Origin: Azolla caroliniana
Lineage: Eukaryota > Polypodiophyta
Length of the DNA stretch: 64,000 nucleotides
Assembly: GCA_043228905.1 (NCBI GenBank)
Contig: JBHGNT010000007.1
Span: 7,998,001 to 8,062,000 of the forward strand
Direction: 5' to 3'
Shown here in pieces: positions 19,326 through 40,189 of the stretch (within the stretch, counting starts at the first letter, position 1; the number at the start of each line of letters is the position of its first letter). The position numbers were made by a program, and so were the translations under genes. Below the pieces are notes generated by a model, which had not been told where the DNA came from, searched no databases, and saw only the letters and a program-made list of their open reading frames with translations.

Positions 19326-19759
19326 TGTTGATAGATCAAGCTCAACTTAGTTTAGTTAGTTAGTCAACCATGTAACTTCGTAGTTACCTAGATAGAATCT
19401 AGTTAGAAGTGTTGACTATAATGCCTTAAATAGGACCTTGTACTTAAGTGGGATATTCTAGACCCTCCACTCCCAAGTACATTTAATATAGGACTTACAC
19501 TTTTGTACCTATATTCTACTCACACATGTGCACCTTTGCACATGAGATCTATATATACCTCATTGATGGTATTTTTTTATTTTGATGATGATGTTTTATA
19601 ATATACACTCTAGTTTATCATCCCCCATCTTGTCTTTGTGTTCATAAGTGTAACTTCCTCTCTCTCTTCCTCTCACACACATATCACTTGATCTTCCGCT
19701 TAACTTAATCACATAATTAGGTATTAATTAACCCTTGATTACTTACCTAATTCTTAACA
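19326..19759 (+). repeat. 3' LTR of copia remnant
   Basis: Begins TGTTGATAGATCAAGC immediately after the polypurine tract and ends TTCTTAACA. A second family member forms the solo LTR at 38916-39397, with clear similarity along its length. It contains TATA-like TATATATACC near 19550. Confidence 0.85.
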
Positions 19760-20129
19760 AACAATTTAGTGGTTTTTTATTTTTTTTTAAATTTTAAACA
19801 ATCTTTTCATTTGTAGACCTTATTCTCACATTTTAGGAAAATCTTTAAATTTTAAAATTTTAAAAATAATGAAATATTAAAAATTAAAAATTTGACCTAA
19901 GCTGAAAACCGAAACCGAACCACAAAATCACGGTTTTAATGGTTTAACAGTTCAGTTTTGACCCTCTCAAACCGAACCATTGCCAATTGTTATTTATAGG
20001 TATGTGTTTAGCTTCAGTCATTTGTTATATGCTCTCTTATATTGTACAAGAGCACCTCATTTGAACAATAGTGAGTCGTTTGAGAGGATCTTTCGAGTTT
20101 GAGAGAATGAGCCAAAACTCACCAGTTTT
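19760..20129. other. AT-rich spacer with hAT-like terminus remnant
   Basis: No gene is seen. Around 19900-19990 the text repeats AAACCGAACCA-type words and ends near CCATTGCCAATTG. This resembles the internal and terminal parts of the hAT-like element at 43926-44523. No matching second terminus was found, so it is only a fragment. Confidence 0.3.
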
Positions 20130-21835
20130 AGTGGATGAATATCCTATGTCGATAGGATCACCTTTTTTGTCGAAGAATATTGCGAGTGGACACCAGATAC
20201 TCAATCACCATCAACTATTGCCCTAAGTCATGAGTTCTTGATTGATGAGTACAACTACAATGAGGATCTAACCTATGATGAGAATGACAATCATGCTGCC
20301 GCAAGTGTGGCTGGTGTTGCACATTCCGAAGTAAATGAACAAAATGAGCCAACAAATGTATGTGTAGAAGAAATCCAGTTAGCAAGACCTATGCATTTAA
20401 TGAGGGTTCCACGTTGAAACAATTGAGATATGTTTGCCCTTGTGACATCTGAGAACCAACTTAGAGTAGATATCGGCAAAGATTGTTGTGCACATGGGCG
20501 CATGTCTACTATTGGAAAGGATAAGTTACGATCATTAAGGCGATATTATTTCTCACTCACTGGTGATGAGCAAGACACTTATCTTGCAACGGAGATGTAA
20601 ATGGCAACGAACATATTATTAGACATTAAGATCTGAATATTATATCTTCTATGGACTACAATGTTGTAGACTGGCATTCAAGATTTCGTTACATGTTAGC
20701 AACATGAGATTACATAGAGTGCAACAACCTCAATGGTGATCTCAATGTCAATGGCGGAGATGTTCCAAGTATGAAGGGTGCATCCAGAAGAAATGCAATC
20801 CGTTGGATGAAGAACTACTTCGACCTTAATTGTGAAGTAATGCCAACTACCGGTAGGTTGCATCTTTCAGATAATTACACACGACGAGAAGTATATGATG
20901 CCTACAAATTGGATATGTTAACGTCAAGTGATAAACATTTCACCTATAGTCAATTCACAAGATTGTGGTCAACACAATTCACTAATGTCGTCATACCTTG
21001 GAAAGTACGCAGTGGGTATTGTTCTATTTGTGGAAACTTGAAGAGCATGAATAAAGGTGTTAAAACAACAAAGGAGAAGGACATCAATAAACAATTGTTA
21101 TAGGACCATTGAGAAGCGCAAGCACTAGAGCGGAAAAAAACAATGCACCACAAAGAGAAGTCATTGAAGAAACCAGAACAATATACGTGTCTAATGGTTG
21201 ATGGTAGGGACCAGAAGAATATGTATCTACCTCGCCTTAGGAGGCTTCCAAAAGACGTCAATGACGAATGTCTTGTTCAGATGCACTTGGTGGGTTGTTT
21301 GGCTTATAATGGGACAGTTAAACCTCACGTCTTCATTACTTACCCGAATGTCCACAACGACCCCAACCTAACAATTACTGTGATTCAAAGGATTCTAATG
21401 AATGGGGGGCATCCATTGCCCCCTATTCTCTACATGCAATTGGACAACACTGCTCGGGAGAACAAAAAGTCATCTGTCTTCGGATATTTGAGCATGTTGG
21501 TTAAAAGGGGAGTGTTTAGGAAAGTTAAAGTTAACTTCCTTATGGTTGGTCACACACATGACCATATTGATCAAATGACATTCTCTAGGCAGTTGTCTCA
21601 ATATGATGCTTTCACATTACCGAAGTTATTTGATGTCATTTGTGATGCATATACGCCACGTCTGAATGTGCTCCACTTAAAGGAGGTATACGACTTTAAG
21701 ATATGCATAGCAGATGGTGGGGAGGAGAATGTGAAAGTGTTAGCCCAATTAAACAATATTAGCTTCAATCACATGTTCTTGATAACACATGTTCGTGTTC
21801 ACAAGTGGAAGGATCGCACACAAATAGAAGGATAA
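20130..21835 (+). pseudogene. Decayed DUF7869-type (transposon-like) gene
   Basis: Segments in shifting frames give one family's landmarks in order. They are a Cys-rich start with KDKLRSLRRYYFSL (about 20470-20600), CRLAFKISLHVSNMRLHRVQ (about 20670), GRLHLSDNYTRREVYDAY (about 20855), and a CSICGNLK zinc-like pair (about 21025). The core (21143-21835) holds CLMVDGRDQKNMYLPR, MQLDNTARENK and VGHTHDHIDQM. I recall this as the DUF7869 family, common in mosses, fungi and marine animals. Three spaced Asp residues would suit an RNase H-fold transposase (inference). Frameshifts and stops (e.g. near 21101) make it a pseudogene. Confidence 0.7.
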
Positions 21836-22360
21836 GGAATATTCAGTCTGATTTTGGGGCCTTTTTTGCCATTTCACAAAACACCTTGATACTAGAATCA
21901 CATGTTCTTGAAAACTTGATGAAAATGCTGAAAATTTCACCATTTAAGAATTAGGGTTTAGAAAGTTAGAAATCAGACAGTTAGAAGTTAGACATTAGAA
22001 ATTGAAAGTTGACAGAGAGACTGACAAGAAACCACATGCAACATACTGTTGAGTGACGAGAGAGAGAAGGATAGAGAGAGAGCTTGCATAATGGACACTA
22101 AGCGGCAAGCCTATGAATTGCCAATTTTTTTTTCCTTCCAGATCTACATTGATCCGATGGTGCACATTTAACATGGATCCTGAAGCAAGCAAGCATGTTG
22201 CTGCTACTCGAAACTTACCTTTGCACACACATCACCGTACTACCCTTCATATTTGGCAGCAGATCGACACACACGAGCAGGCCAACCCAAAGTAATGCAT
22301 ACATACATACGTACATACAAGGATCAAAACAAAAATGTGGAGGCCTTCTTCTTCTTCTTC

Positions 22361-22380
22361 TTTTTTGGCGCCAAAAAAAA
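22361..22380. promoter_or_regulatory. Palindromic E2F-type site
   Basis: TTTTTTGGCGCCAAAAAA is a perfect palindrome containing TTTGGCGC on both strands, matching the E2F/DP consensus TTTSSCGC. It lies about 250 bases before the CHD start codon. Confidence 0.6.
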
Positions 22381-22396
22381 GAGGCACGTTTTCAAA

Positions 22397-22408
22397 ATGG
22401 CGCCAAAA
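22397..22408 (-). promoter_or_regulatory. Second E2F-type site
   Basis: ATGGCGCCAAAA gives TTTTGGCGC on the minus strand, again matching TTTSSCGC, about 20 bases from the first site. Confidence 0.5.
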
Positions 22409-22631
22409 CCCCGCCATTTGTTGACGCTTCCACTCCCCTTCTCCTTCTCCTGCTTCTCCTTCTTCTTTTGCTGCCAGACTGCCTGATCAGAGATCAGAGA
22501 AGAGATCAGAGATCAGATCAGAGAGAGAGAGAGAGAGAGAGCAGCATTCGCTCTTCACTTATCTCTCTCTGCTCCCATTCCCCTCCTCTTACCGAGGCGA
22601 GTCTCCGGTTCTTCCTTCTTCACCTCCATCC

Positions 22632-32065
<9,434 letters not shown>

Positions 32066-32801
32066 GAGGGCAATCACTGGCGAACACAGATTAAACTTTC
32101 TTACGAATCAGTTAATATTTATGACAACTATATATGCATATGTATGTAAATACTTCTAATCAGGATTTTGTTTTTGTGATACAAAGAACTTCTTTGTATG
32201 CATTCAATGTAAATGTTATGTATAATTGATGTTTTGTGATATAAATGTAATTTTTCAGTTTTGTTGCAAAGAGCAAGTTTTTTGTATGGATTATTCTATA
32301 CCCCGAATGAGTCTACTGTGGTGCCGTTTATCATTTAATAACATTGCACACTATGCACACTATGTCAATCATGATAGTAACTTTTTTGGGAAAAAAAAAT
32401 CATGATAGAACATAACAAAAGAAATTCTTCTGTTTATGTGGAGATTGTTGTTCTTGCTGTATAGCTTTAGGAAACTATACGCATGCAATTTTTGTACAAA
32501 TTTATACTGCATTTATCATTTCACTCTATTTATGTGATCTAACAACACTGCCAAAAGCCCAAATTTATAAAGCCCTTCTGCAAATTTTCAGTAATGCATG
32601 CAGAAAGTAGCCCAAGCACTCTAGGAAGATCACAAAAAAACTCTAAACTCTTCAACTGAAAGTCCTTTCCCAACCGCAGCAAAATCTTTCAAATGTTGCA
32701 CTTAAGAAAAAAGTAACGCTACATTATTGCAGTTGGGCAAACGGGAAGTGGTGCCAAGAAACCATATTCCTGCACTAGGTGAACTGGTTGAATTCTTGCA
32801 C
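32066..32801. other. 3' flank between convergent genes
   Basis: The interval holds the likely 3' UTR of the CHD gene (to about 32300, T- and A-rich). It then runs to the stop codon of the minus-strand CAP-G-like gene at 32802. No gene, RNA or repeat recognised. Confidence 0.5.
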
Positions 32802-35800
32802 TCAGTGGGGAAGCCAAATCTTGTTCTTAGTGCCAAGAATCCAGTTCTGGCATGCATCCCTAGTAACTAATATTGGGTTACTGTTATTAGTCAGTTGTCT
32901 CTGTTCATTGATGTTGAGAACTAGGCTATCCAGAACAGCATCTATGGTATGGCTCATACTCAGTCCTAATTGGAGAGCCAAGTGAAGGCTTCTCACCTCA
33001 TGGGCTCTCTCGGGGTTATCTTGAAGAATGGCATTTTTTCGAAGTGATGAGAAGCTATCAGGTGTTTGATCGTCCACCTGTGAGAGGCATTGCTGATGAT
33101 GATATCGGTCTTCATGCTCATTATGCATATATATTTTACCGCTTTCTACAATCAATACCACTCCTTCGTCTATTCTTTCGAGACACATATAAACCATTGT
33201 GTTTGCAATCTCGTCCTGATGTTGACCTCCATTCTCTCCAGAGTATTCATAAAAGAACCTTGACATCACATTCAACACGGTATTATGCTTTGGATTCTTG
33301 ATTGTTGTGCTGCAAAAGAAAATCAGCTATCTATTAACTTATTCTATCTATGCGAGTGGCTCATGTTACAGTGGGATTAAATGAAGATACAAACCATGCT
33401 TTAGGTTGTATTGAATCACTAATAGAGATAGACTCATACACAAAACGGTCCAGCATAGCACTTAAGAGGCATTCTACCTCTTCAGGAAAGCAGTTAAAGA
33501 GAAGAAATCTCCCTGTATCAAATTGAATAGTCATTAACTAACAAGATCTTCTTGAACTCAATAAAATTGAAGTAAAAAATGAACTATGAGAAGTTCCCAT
33601 TAGACTTAGACATGAAATCCTTAGAGCTTTGAGGCCAAAAACTAAAATATGAGTTTGATCTTTCCAACCTTACCGCAACCTATGATAGCTGCTAGTTGCA
33701 GGTTCACAGTAGGAGCATACAAGAATGGAAAGATGAGGTGTGAAACATTCCCGAATGTGATCTTATCATGATGCATATAGATCATATCCATTAAAGCTGA
33801 AAGCATATACTCTCTAAAGCTGAAATCTTCAAGGTAGAGTGATGTCTCGAAGAGCTGAAAGAGCTTGGAAAAGACATAGTGAGAATGGAAGCTACAAGCT
33901 ACGGCAAGTTTGAGAGCTTGAAGACGAGCCTCTTTAGTGGGAGATTGTAGACCTCTTCTTATGAAACAAGACAATCTGCTTTCTTCCGCATTATCTTGTC
34001 CATTAGAATCCATATGGTTGTTTGCTCCTTCTAGTATATACTGCTGGGTCAAGAAACCTGTTAGACTAAATTAATCTAAAAACTGGAGTCCATATATCAG
34101 TAGCCTAATTTTCCTAATTAATTTTGTGAGATAAAAGAACTGTTCATATCTTAGCCTAATCAAGTGTTGTATCCTAACAAATAAAAAACATATGCACGTC
34201 CGCTTCTATAAATCTTCAGAAATACAAAAAACTGTTGATATCTTAAATAGAGCATCCTTCAGTATGTATTTCAACAGATCAAGAACATACCATCTCAGCT
34301 TTATTTTTGCAAATTCAAATTGTCTGAGGTAAAATAACTGTTCATATTCTAAATAGATTGCATTGATAGCCCTTCATCGTGTGAACTACTAAACGACATG
34401 CCTCATCTTGGTTTTCTATGAGGATCATATATTGCTGAACTGCATTCTCTGCAAAATACTTGAGATATTGTTCTCAACTCATCTTTGTTCTCTATTATGA
34501 AGCATAGACTGTGCACCATTTTTCTCAAACATTTCTGTAATCTGAGAAAACTATGTAAGCTTAAATTTCCCATTAAATGTTTCTGTCATCGCTACAGGAA
34601 CTGTAAGGTCTTATTCAGTGCTTATTTTTTGTAACCTCAGCGTTATTTAAGCTTACTTTTCCAATAAATGTGTTGACCATTTGTCTCGAGGCTTATTTCT
34701 CTTTTATTTTTTTGCATTCTCTTTCTTCCGTTATCTAAGTGAGCATGATTTCCGTTTCATTTTCTCAATTGCACACTGAAAATACTGATCAATCAAGAAT
34801 GTGCATTATCTGATCAAGAGAGTTTTTTTCCCACAGTGAACGTGCAGGATATGCAACATTTGATCTCAAAAGATCAAGAAGAAAATGAGCTCAGCATGAT
34901 TTTATGAATGACGGTGCAGAAAATTCTCCAACGTATCTCTAAAAGTCTATTCAATGGATCAAGAAAGCTTCTGTTCCTCTCAAACGTGCAGGTTTTGCAA
35001 CATTATCTCAATAAATAAAGGACTTGTCTTGATTTGACAAATAACGTGCAGACAAATCTAGCGTATCAGGAAGAATAGATCAAATGTGCAGGAGATGCAA
35101 CAACACATCTCAGATGAAGAAGAATACTCAAAGATGTAAGTACACCATCATTCTCCAGGATCGTATCCCATGAAGAACTTCCAGAGGAAAGGTCTCCGAT
35201 TCCAGAATTATAGGAAATCATATAAACGTAATTTATAGCCACGCCTCAAAGAGTTTTGCTTTTCTAACATTAAATGTGCAGTAAATGCAGCAAAACCCCA
35301 GTTAGCCAAGAAGAATATATAAAACACATCTGATTTCTGGAAAACTTGCAGAGAAATGATGTATAATTCTCCCATTCGAGTATTGCATCATCAACGCTTA
35401 ATCACCATACCTCTAAGAGATGTTTTTCATCGCAAATATTCCAGCAAATCTCTTGTTCCAACACACAAACCTTCGCCTGTATACAGGAATTCTGATCCAT
35501 CTCATGATTGTTACAGCGTATATTACAGGCAAAAAGCTTCTTCATAGCTTCATCTATGGCGTTTCTGAGGAGGTGAAAGCTATGTTCCAATGATTCTTTA
35601 GCGAATTCAAAGGCAGAACGAACAGCTAAAAGCTCGGAGGACATCATTTTATTCTCCACATCTTCCAAATCCGGAGAAAGATCAGACGGTAAGAGAGAGT
35701 GGAGGATGAGATCGGAAGAGAGAAAGAATCTGGTGGTACGGAGAGGAAGCTCAAAACCGGAATCTCTAAGCGTGAGGAGAATGGAACGGAGGGAAGGAAC

Positions 35801-36013
35801 GTCTCTGCAGCGAGAGATGAAGCCGAAGCGATGGAGTAGAGGCAAGATGTGTGGCTCAACAATGGAACTCGTGACTTCGGCAGAGGAGGATGGTGCAGAG
35901 ACAAGGTTGTGAATATAGAGAGAGAAGAGGCGCCAGAAGTATATAGACGGAGTCGAGGCTTCCACGGCGTCTGCAGAAGGAGGAGGAGGAGAAGTGGAGA
36001 CGGCAGCTTCCAT
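32802..36013 (-). CDS. Condensin subunit 3 (CAP-G/Cnd3)-like, C-terminal half only
   Basis: Minus-strand exons I can support: 36013-35527, about 34043-33674, 33512-33395 and 33309-32802 (stop). The last three join in phase; at least one further small exon is needed between 35526 and 34044. The first exon reads IYFWRLFSLYIHNL...EPHILPLLHRFGF, matching the CAP-G YWR...QILPE region, then an ELLAVRSAFEFAKESLE helix. Later exons give HEAT-like helices, including RLQALKLAVACSF and SFREYMLSALMDM. KHNTVLNVMSRFFYEYS matches the Cnd3 block before the CAP-G C-terminus. Condensin I compacts mitotic chromosomes. The N-terminal HEAT half is not found upstream, where copia sequence begins by about 36.9 kb. 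So the gene is truncated, or starts anew at ATG 36013 with a Pro/Ser-rich leader. Confidence 0.5.
34842..35290. repeat. Degenerate array of GTGCAG...GCAACA units
   Basis: GTGCAG recurs at 34842, 34914, 34986, 35046, 35086 and 35276. Several copies are followed by TGCAACA, ATCTCA and AAGAAGAA words. The array lies inside the large unassigned intron region of the CAP-G-like gene. Spacing is about 40-75 bases or a multiple. Confidence 0.45.
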
Positions 36014-36949
36014 GGCAGCAGTAACAACAAACAAACAAACAAACAAACAGGAGGAGATTTCCCACCGACGACTGACTGCAGGTTCATGAAATCCCTAAGA
36101 TTGTTGTTGTCACAGCAGCAGGAATAATGCAGGAGATCATCATCATCATCATCACCATGATCCACTCCCATGGAATGGAATGGGAAGAAGAATCACATGA
36201 GCTCGGACATGGATGTTGGGGAAACAAATTTCTTTTATTATCAAGACACATTTCGCGAACTCTGTAAACATGTATCATGTTAAACCATATGATTTTTTTC
36301 AATTTATTACACATATGTGGTAAATCCCTATTCGAATTTGGTTGATCTATCTTACAGGTTCACTCTGATGTAATACTCAACTTTTGCCGAACATATTTCA
36401 TGACATTCTTGGTCATAAACCCTAAACCGAACAATTTAAACCGTTAAGCCGTTTGGTTTCACGTTGATTGTTATTCGCAACTACAATCACATAGGCTTAA
36501 AAACACCTTATCCCATTCAGCTATATATATGGTCCCGTAGACTACCATATTACACATGTAAGTATAGACTCAATACATCATGATGTATAGTCGATATATG
36601 ACAATAACCTATGACAATCTAGTCTAATATTGTTTTCAATGGGTAAATGTGATTTGGGTTTCATTTGGGGAATTTAAGAGTGAAAACCACTTTTGTGGGC
36701 ACAATGATTGCATTTCATTCGTGTATTTGTATTTGCAAACAATGCCTCCAAGATGACAACATGGTTAAGCCTTAGGGATTTGCTATGAATATTCAAAATA
36801 GAGATCATGTATTGTAAAGACATTTTATGTCACCCCAGTGGTTTTTAAAGCATCTTAATGTTGTAACAATACCTTGATTCTCAGAATGTATCGATGAGGT
36901 AAAAAAAAACAACTTAAATTGTATATTCACAAGAACAAGAATGACCACC
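36014..36949. other. Spacer upstream of CAP-G-like gene
   Basis: The interval holds a TTTG/CAAA run (36025-36050), a CAT microsatellite (36135-36155), AACCGAAC-type words near 36420-36460 like those in the hAT-type element, and no supportable gene. No coding sequence for the missing N-terminal half of CAP-G was found here. Confidence 0.4.
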
Positions 36950-37103
36950 AACATTACAAAGAGAGAGAGGAGGGTGCTTATAAGATCACCCTCTCTCTAC
37001 ATTCTCTCACTAAAACCACCTCTCCGGAAAAGGGGGAAACTTAACTTAACTCAATAAGGTGGTGTGTTCACACACTTCTATATCTTTAGAGTGTGTTCAC
37101 ACA

Positions 37104-38900
37104 CTAGGTCGACATCGTTTGAAGATTCGTACTGAAATGTTGAAGGTCGACATCCCTCGCAATGACACGTTCCCGGATGAAGTGGTAGTGCACATCCATG
37201 TGCTTTGTCTGAGCATGGGAGACCGGGTTTCGAGCAAGGTGGATATTGATGAGATTGTCACAGTAAATCAAGATTGGATCGTTGATTGAAACATCTAGAT
37301 CTTTCAAGATCATCTTAAGCCATACGGCTTCACATGCAACAATGGTCGGCCCCCCAATATTCAGCCTATGTGCTTGACAATGCAACAACCAACTACTTCT
37401 TACTGCTCCATGATATGGCTCCACTTCTAAGAGAGACCGCGAACCCCGAGGTGGAGTGTTGGTCCACATTGTAGTTGGCCTAGTCCACATCGGTGTACCC
37501 TTTGAGCCAAATCAGCATCGCTGACGTGTAGAGAATGTCGTAATCCATAGTGCCACTCAATTATCGTAATACTCGCTTAGCACAATCTAGAATATGAATA
37601 TCGTGTGACATTTGCATGAATTGACTAAGGAGGCGGACCGGATCTAGTTGAGATCGGGTTGGGTGATATTGAGGTAGATTAGGCTTCCTACTAGTTGTCG
37701 ATAGCTTGTCGGCTCACATTTTGAGGTGTCGTAGTCAACATCCAATTTCAATTTTTGATCGAGATGGGTCAACACATGCTTGCATTCGGTCATTTGAACT
37801 TGAATAATAGGTTTAGGATGTAGTATCATTGGGAGATCATGATGTCGTTAGGAGTCCGAATCACTTCAACACCCAGGAAATAATGAAGCTCTTTCATGTC
37901 CTTCATCTCGAAATTGCCGGAGAGGAGGATCTTGATGTTGTTGATGTCGGTTAAATGTTCTCCTCCAATCACCAAGTCATTGACATAGATGATGATGAAT
38001 ATTTGACCACTTGAGTCGCTTCAGATGACTAAGGAATTGTCGAACTTTGAACATCTGAAAGCCTATTCAGTGAATATATTGTGTTATCTTCGAATGCCAA
38101 GCTCATGGCGCTTGCTTAAGGCTGTAGAGAGGTTCTTTGAGTCGGCATACCACATGTGGATGTGTGCTCGACTTGAATCCGGGTGGTTGTACCATGTAGA
38201 CCTCCTTTTCTAGCTCGCCTTAAGGAACACATTCTTCACGTCCATTTGATGGAGATGCCATCCTTTCATCGTTGCAAGTGCAAGTATAGTCCAAATAGTT
38301 GTCATCTTTGCCATGGGAGCAAATGTCTCCTCATATTCGACACCATGTGTCTATGCGTAGACTTTTGCTACAAGTTAGGCTTTGTACCGATTGACCGTAT
38401 CGTGGGCATTGTATGTCACCTTGTACATCCATTGGTAGCCTATGCTTTCTTTCGAGGTGAGGGTGGAACAAGGTCCCAGGTTTTGTTCTTGCTGAGGGCT
38501 TGCATTTCCTCGTTCATCGCTTCTATCCATCATGGATTTTGAGCAGCTTCAACAAAGCTTTATGGCTCACGTACGGTTGCTATTTTCATCATAAAGGCAT
38601 AATAGTATTGCCATGTAACCGTTGTAGCCGAACCAAGTGACTAAGTTCTTTTCTCTACTCGAGCATTAGAGTTTCTCATTTGTTGATACAAGAGCTTTCT
38701 TTACTTTGGGTGTCCTCATGATAGGGACACCAAAGTCATGCTTGACTAAGTGTGTCGAGCCATCCGCATCACTCTCGTTGGAGTGGTCAACCTCATATTT
38801 TGGCAGCTTAGCCTTTCCTCTATTCGATGCAGTACTTGTTCGAAATGTGCTTTGGTTGCTCAGAGGCTCTTGTGGTCCACTCGACATGGTTGAGATAACA
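37104..38900 (-). pseudogene. Copia RT-RNase H of element B
   Basis: Minus-strand RNase H reads ACEAVWLKMILKDLD, ILIYCDN, NPVSHAQTKHMDVHYHFIRE (37150-37470), the classic copia end. RT tail text SYRQLVGSLIYLNITQPDL lies at 37644-37730. Further upstream the frame is broken many times, and a hydrophilic integrase-RT linker lies at 38666-38887. The DED-type RNase H residues are partly visible. It is decayed beyond function. Confidence 0.75.
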
Positions 38901-38915
38901 CTTTCCTTTGGTATC

Positions 38916-39235
38916 TATTGAGAGATCAAGCTCAACTTAGTTTAGTTATTTAGTCAACCATGTAACTTCGTAGTTACCTAGATAGAATCTAGTTAGAAGT
39001 GTTGACTATAACGCCTTAAATAAGACCTTGTACTTAAGTGAGATATTCTAGATCCTCCACTCCCAAGTACATTTAATACAGGACTTACACCATTGTACCT
39101 ATATTCTCCTCACACATGTGCACACTTGCACATGAGATCTATATATACCTCATTGTGGGTATTTTTGTATTTGATGATGATAATGCTAATTTAATATAGT
39201 TACTCATCCCCCATCTTCTGTTGTTCATAAGTGTA

Positions 39236-39315
<80 letters not shown>

Positions 39316-39397
39316 ACACATACACATAATCTTCCGCTTAACTTAATCACATAATTAGGTACTAATTAACCCTTGCTTAATTACCTAGTTATTAACA
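38916..39397 (+). mobile_element. Solo copia LTR, same family as 19326-19759
   Basis: The 482-bp LTR is flanked by the 5-bp duplication GTATC (38911-38915 and 39398-39402). Its first bases read TATTGAGAG where the relative has TGTTGATAG, so the terminal TG is mutated. It includes a (TC)n(AC)n microsatellite at about 39237-39310, longer than in the relative. It is inserted in copia element B. Confidence 0.85.
39237..39322. repeat. TC/AC compound microsatellite
   Basis: A (TC)n run passes into a long (AC)n run inside the solo LTR. Apparent open frames here are repeat artefacts. Confidence 0.95.
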
Positions 39398-39618
39398 GTA
39401 TCAAACTTGGCCGAATGTCATCCTCCGAGTGTATGTCCACCGCTTCCTCAATCGGTTCGGATGGAGCTGAGATGGGTTCATACCATATGTTGTTTTGTCA
39501 AATACAACATCCCGACTCACACAAACCTTTCGGGTGGAGGGGTTGAATCACTTGTTACCCCTTTTGCTCAAGTGAGTACGCCACGCGAATGCATTTTCCT
39601 GATTTCAGGTCAAGCTTT

Positions 39619-39922
39619 TGTTGGCGTTTGAGACCGTCAGTGCGGAAACAAGAACATCTATGCTTAGAAGATCACCAAGTTAGCATGGTAGAGGAAGATC
39701 AAGGAGAGAGAGAGAGAGAGAGAGAGAGAGACAACAATAACACACGATATGGAACTTAGAGTTACAATAAAATGGAGACAGCCACCTTAGGTTAGGTTAC
39801 AAAGCCAATTATATACTAATTGGGCTAGGGAAACTACCCTTTGACATATTTACAGAGTTGTCCTAAACCTAGTTTGTCCACGAGACTGTGTGAAAACGAC
39901 CATTATACACCCGTATTCGACA
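39619..39922 (-). repeat. 3' LTR of copia element A
   Basis: In element orientation it starts TGTCGAATACGGG right after a CGGGGGGG polypurine run and ends ACGCCAACA. It contains a (GA)n run at about 39705-39731. The adjacent element B reading stops exactly at its outer edge. Confidence 0.65.
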
Positions 39923-40189
39923 CCCCCCCGTAACGAGTGTATACATTATGGAGAAACCTGTAATATAAAATAAGATGTTCAGGTTATACAAAGAGATGCT
40001 TGAGTGGATCAACATGTAGCCGAATCGATGACGATCGAGAGAAAAACACAGACTGAATCAGTTGGTTCAAGTGCAGAAGCTGATTCAGTTGTCAAGACCG
40101 AGTGCTCGAAGCTATCTCTGTTGGCCAACTCGATCAGATTGAATACTCCTTAAGTCCATCTGGTGACCAAGTAACTGAGACACTTGGTC

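Larger units (their letters stand above)
21836..22631 (+). promoter_or_regulatory. Upstream region and leader of CHD-type gene
   Basis: The segment has no coding frame. It contains GA-rich and CTT-rich runs typical of plant 5' leaders (for example 22510-22540), and two E2F-type sites annotated separately. The transcription start cannot be fixed from sequence; a leader of about 100-250 bases before ATG 22632 is plausible. Confidence 0.5.
36950..39618 (-). mobile_element. Copia element B, minus strand, interrupted
   Basis: A 3' LTR-like segment (about 36950-37103) has minus-strand TATA-like CTTATAAGC and a layout like the solo LTR at 521. It borders degraded copia coding sequence: RNase H/RT at 37104-38900 and the integrase-RT linker at 39403-39618. 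The solo LTR 38916-39397 splits the linker from RT. At 39618 a second copia element (A) begins. The 5' part of B was not located beyond element A. Confidence 0.65.

Noticed and set aside
34842-35290. CRISPR-like array
   Set aside because: Units are irregular and degenerate, and the genome is a plant nuclear one.
35644-36171. 175-codon Leu/Ser-rich minus-strand frame
   Set aside because: Out-of-frame shadow of the CAP-G-like first exon, which carries the recognisable YWR-type region.
39139-39327. Cys/Val-repeat frame
   Set aside because: Translation of the AC/TC microsatellite in a solo LTR.
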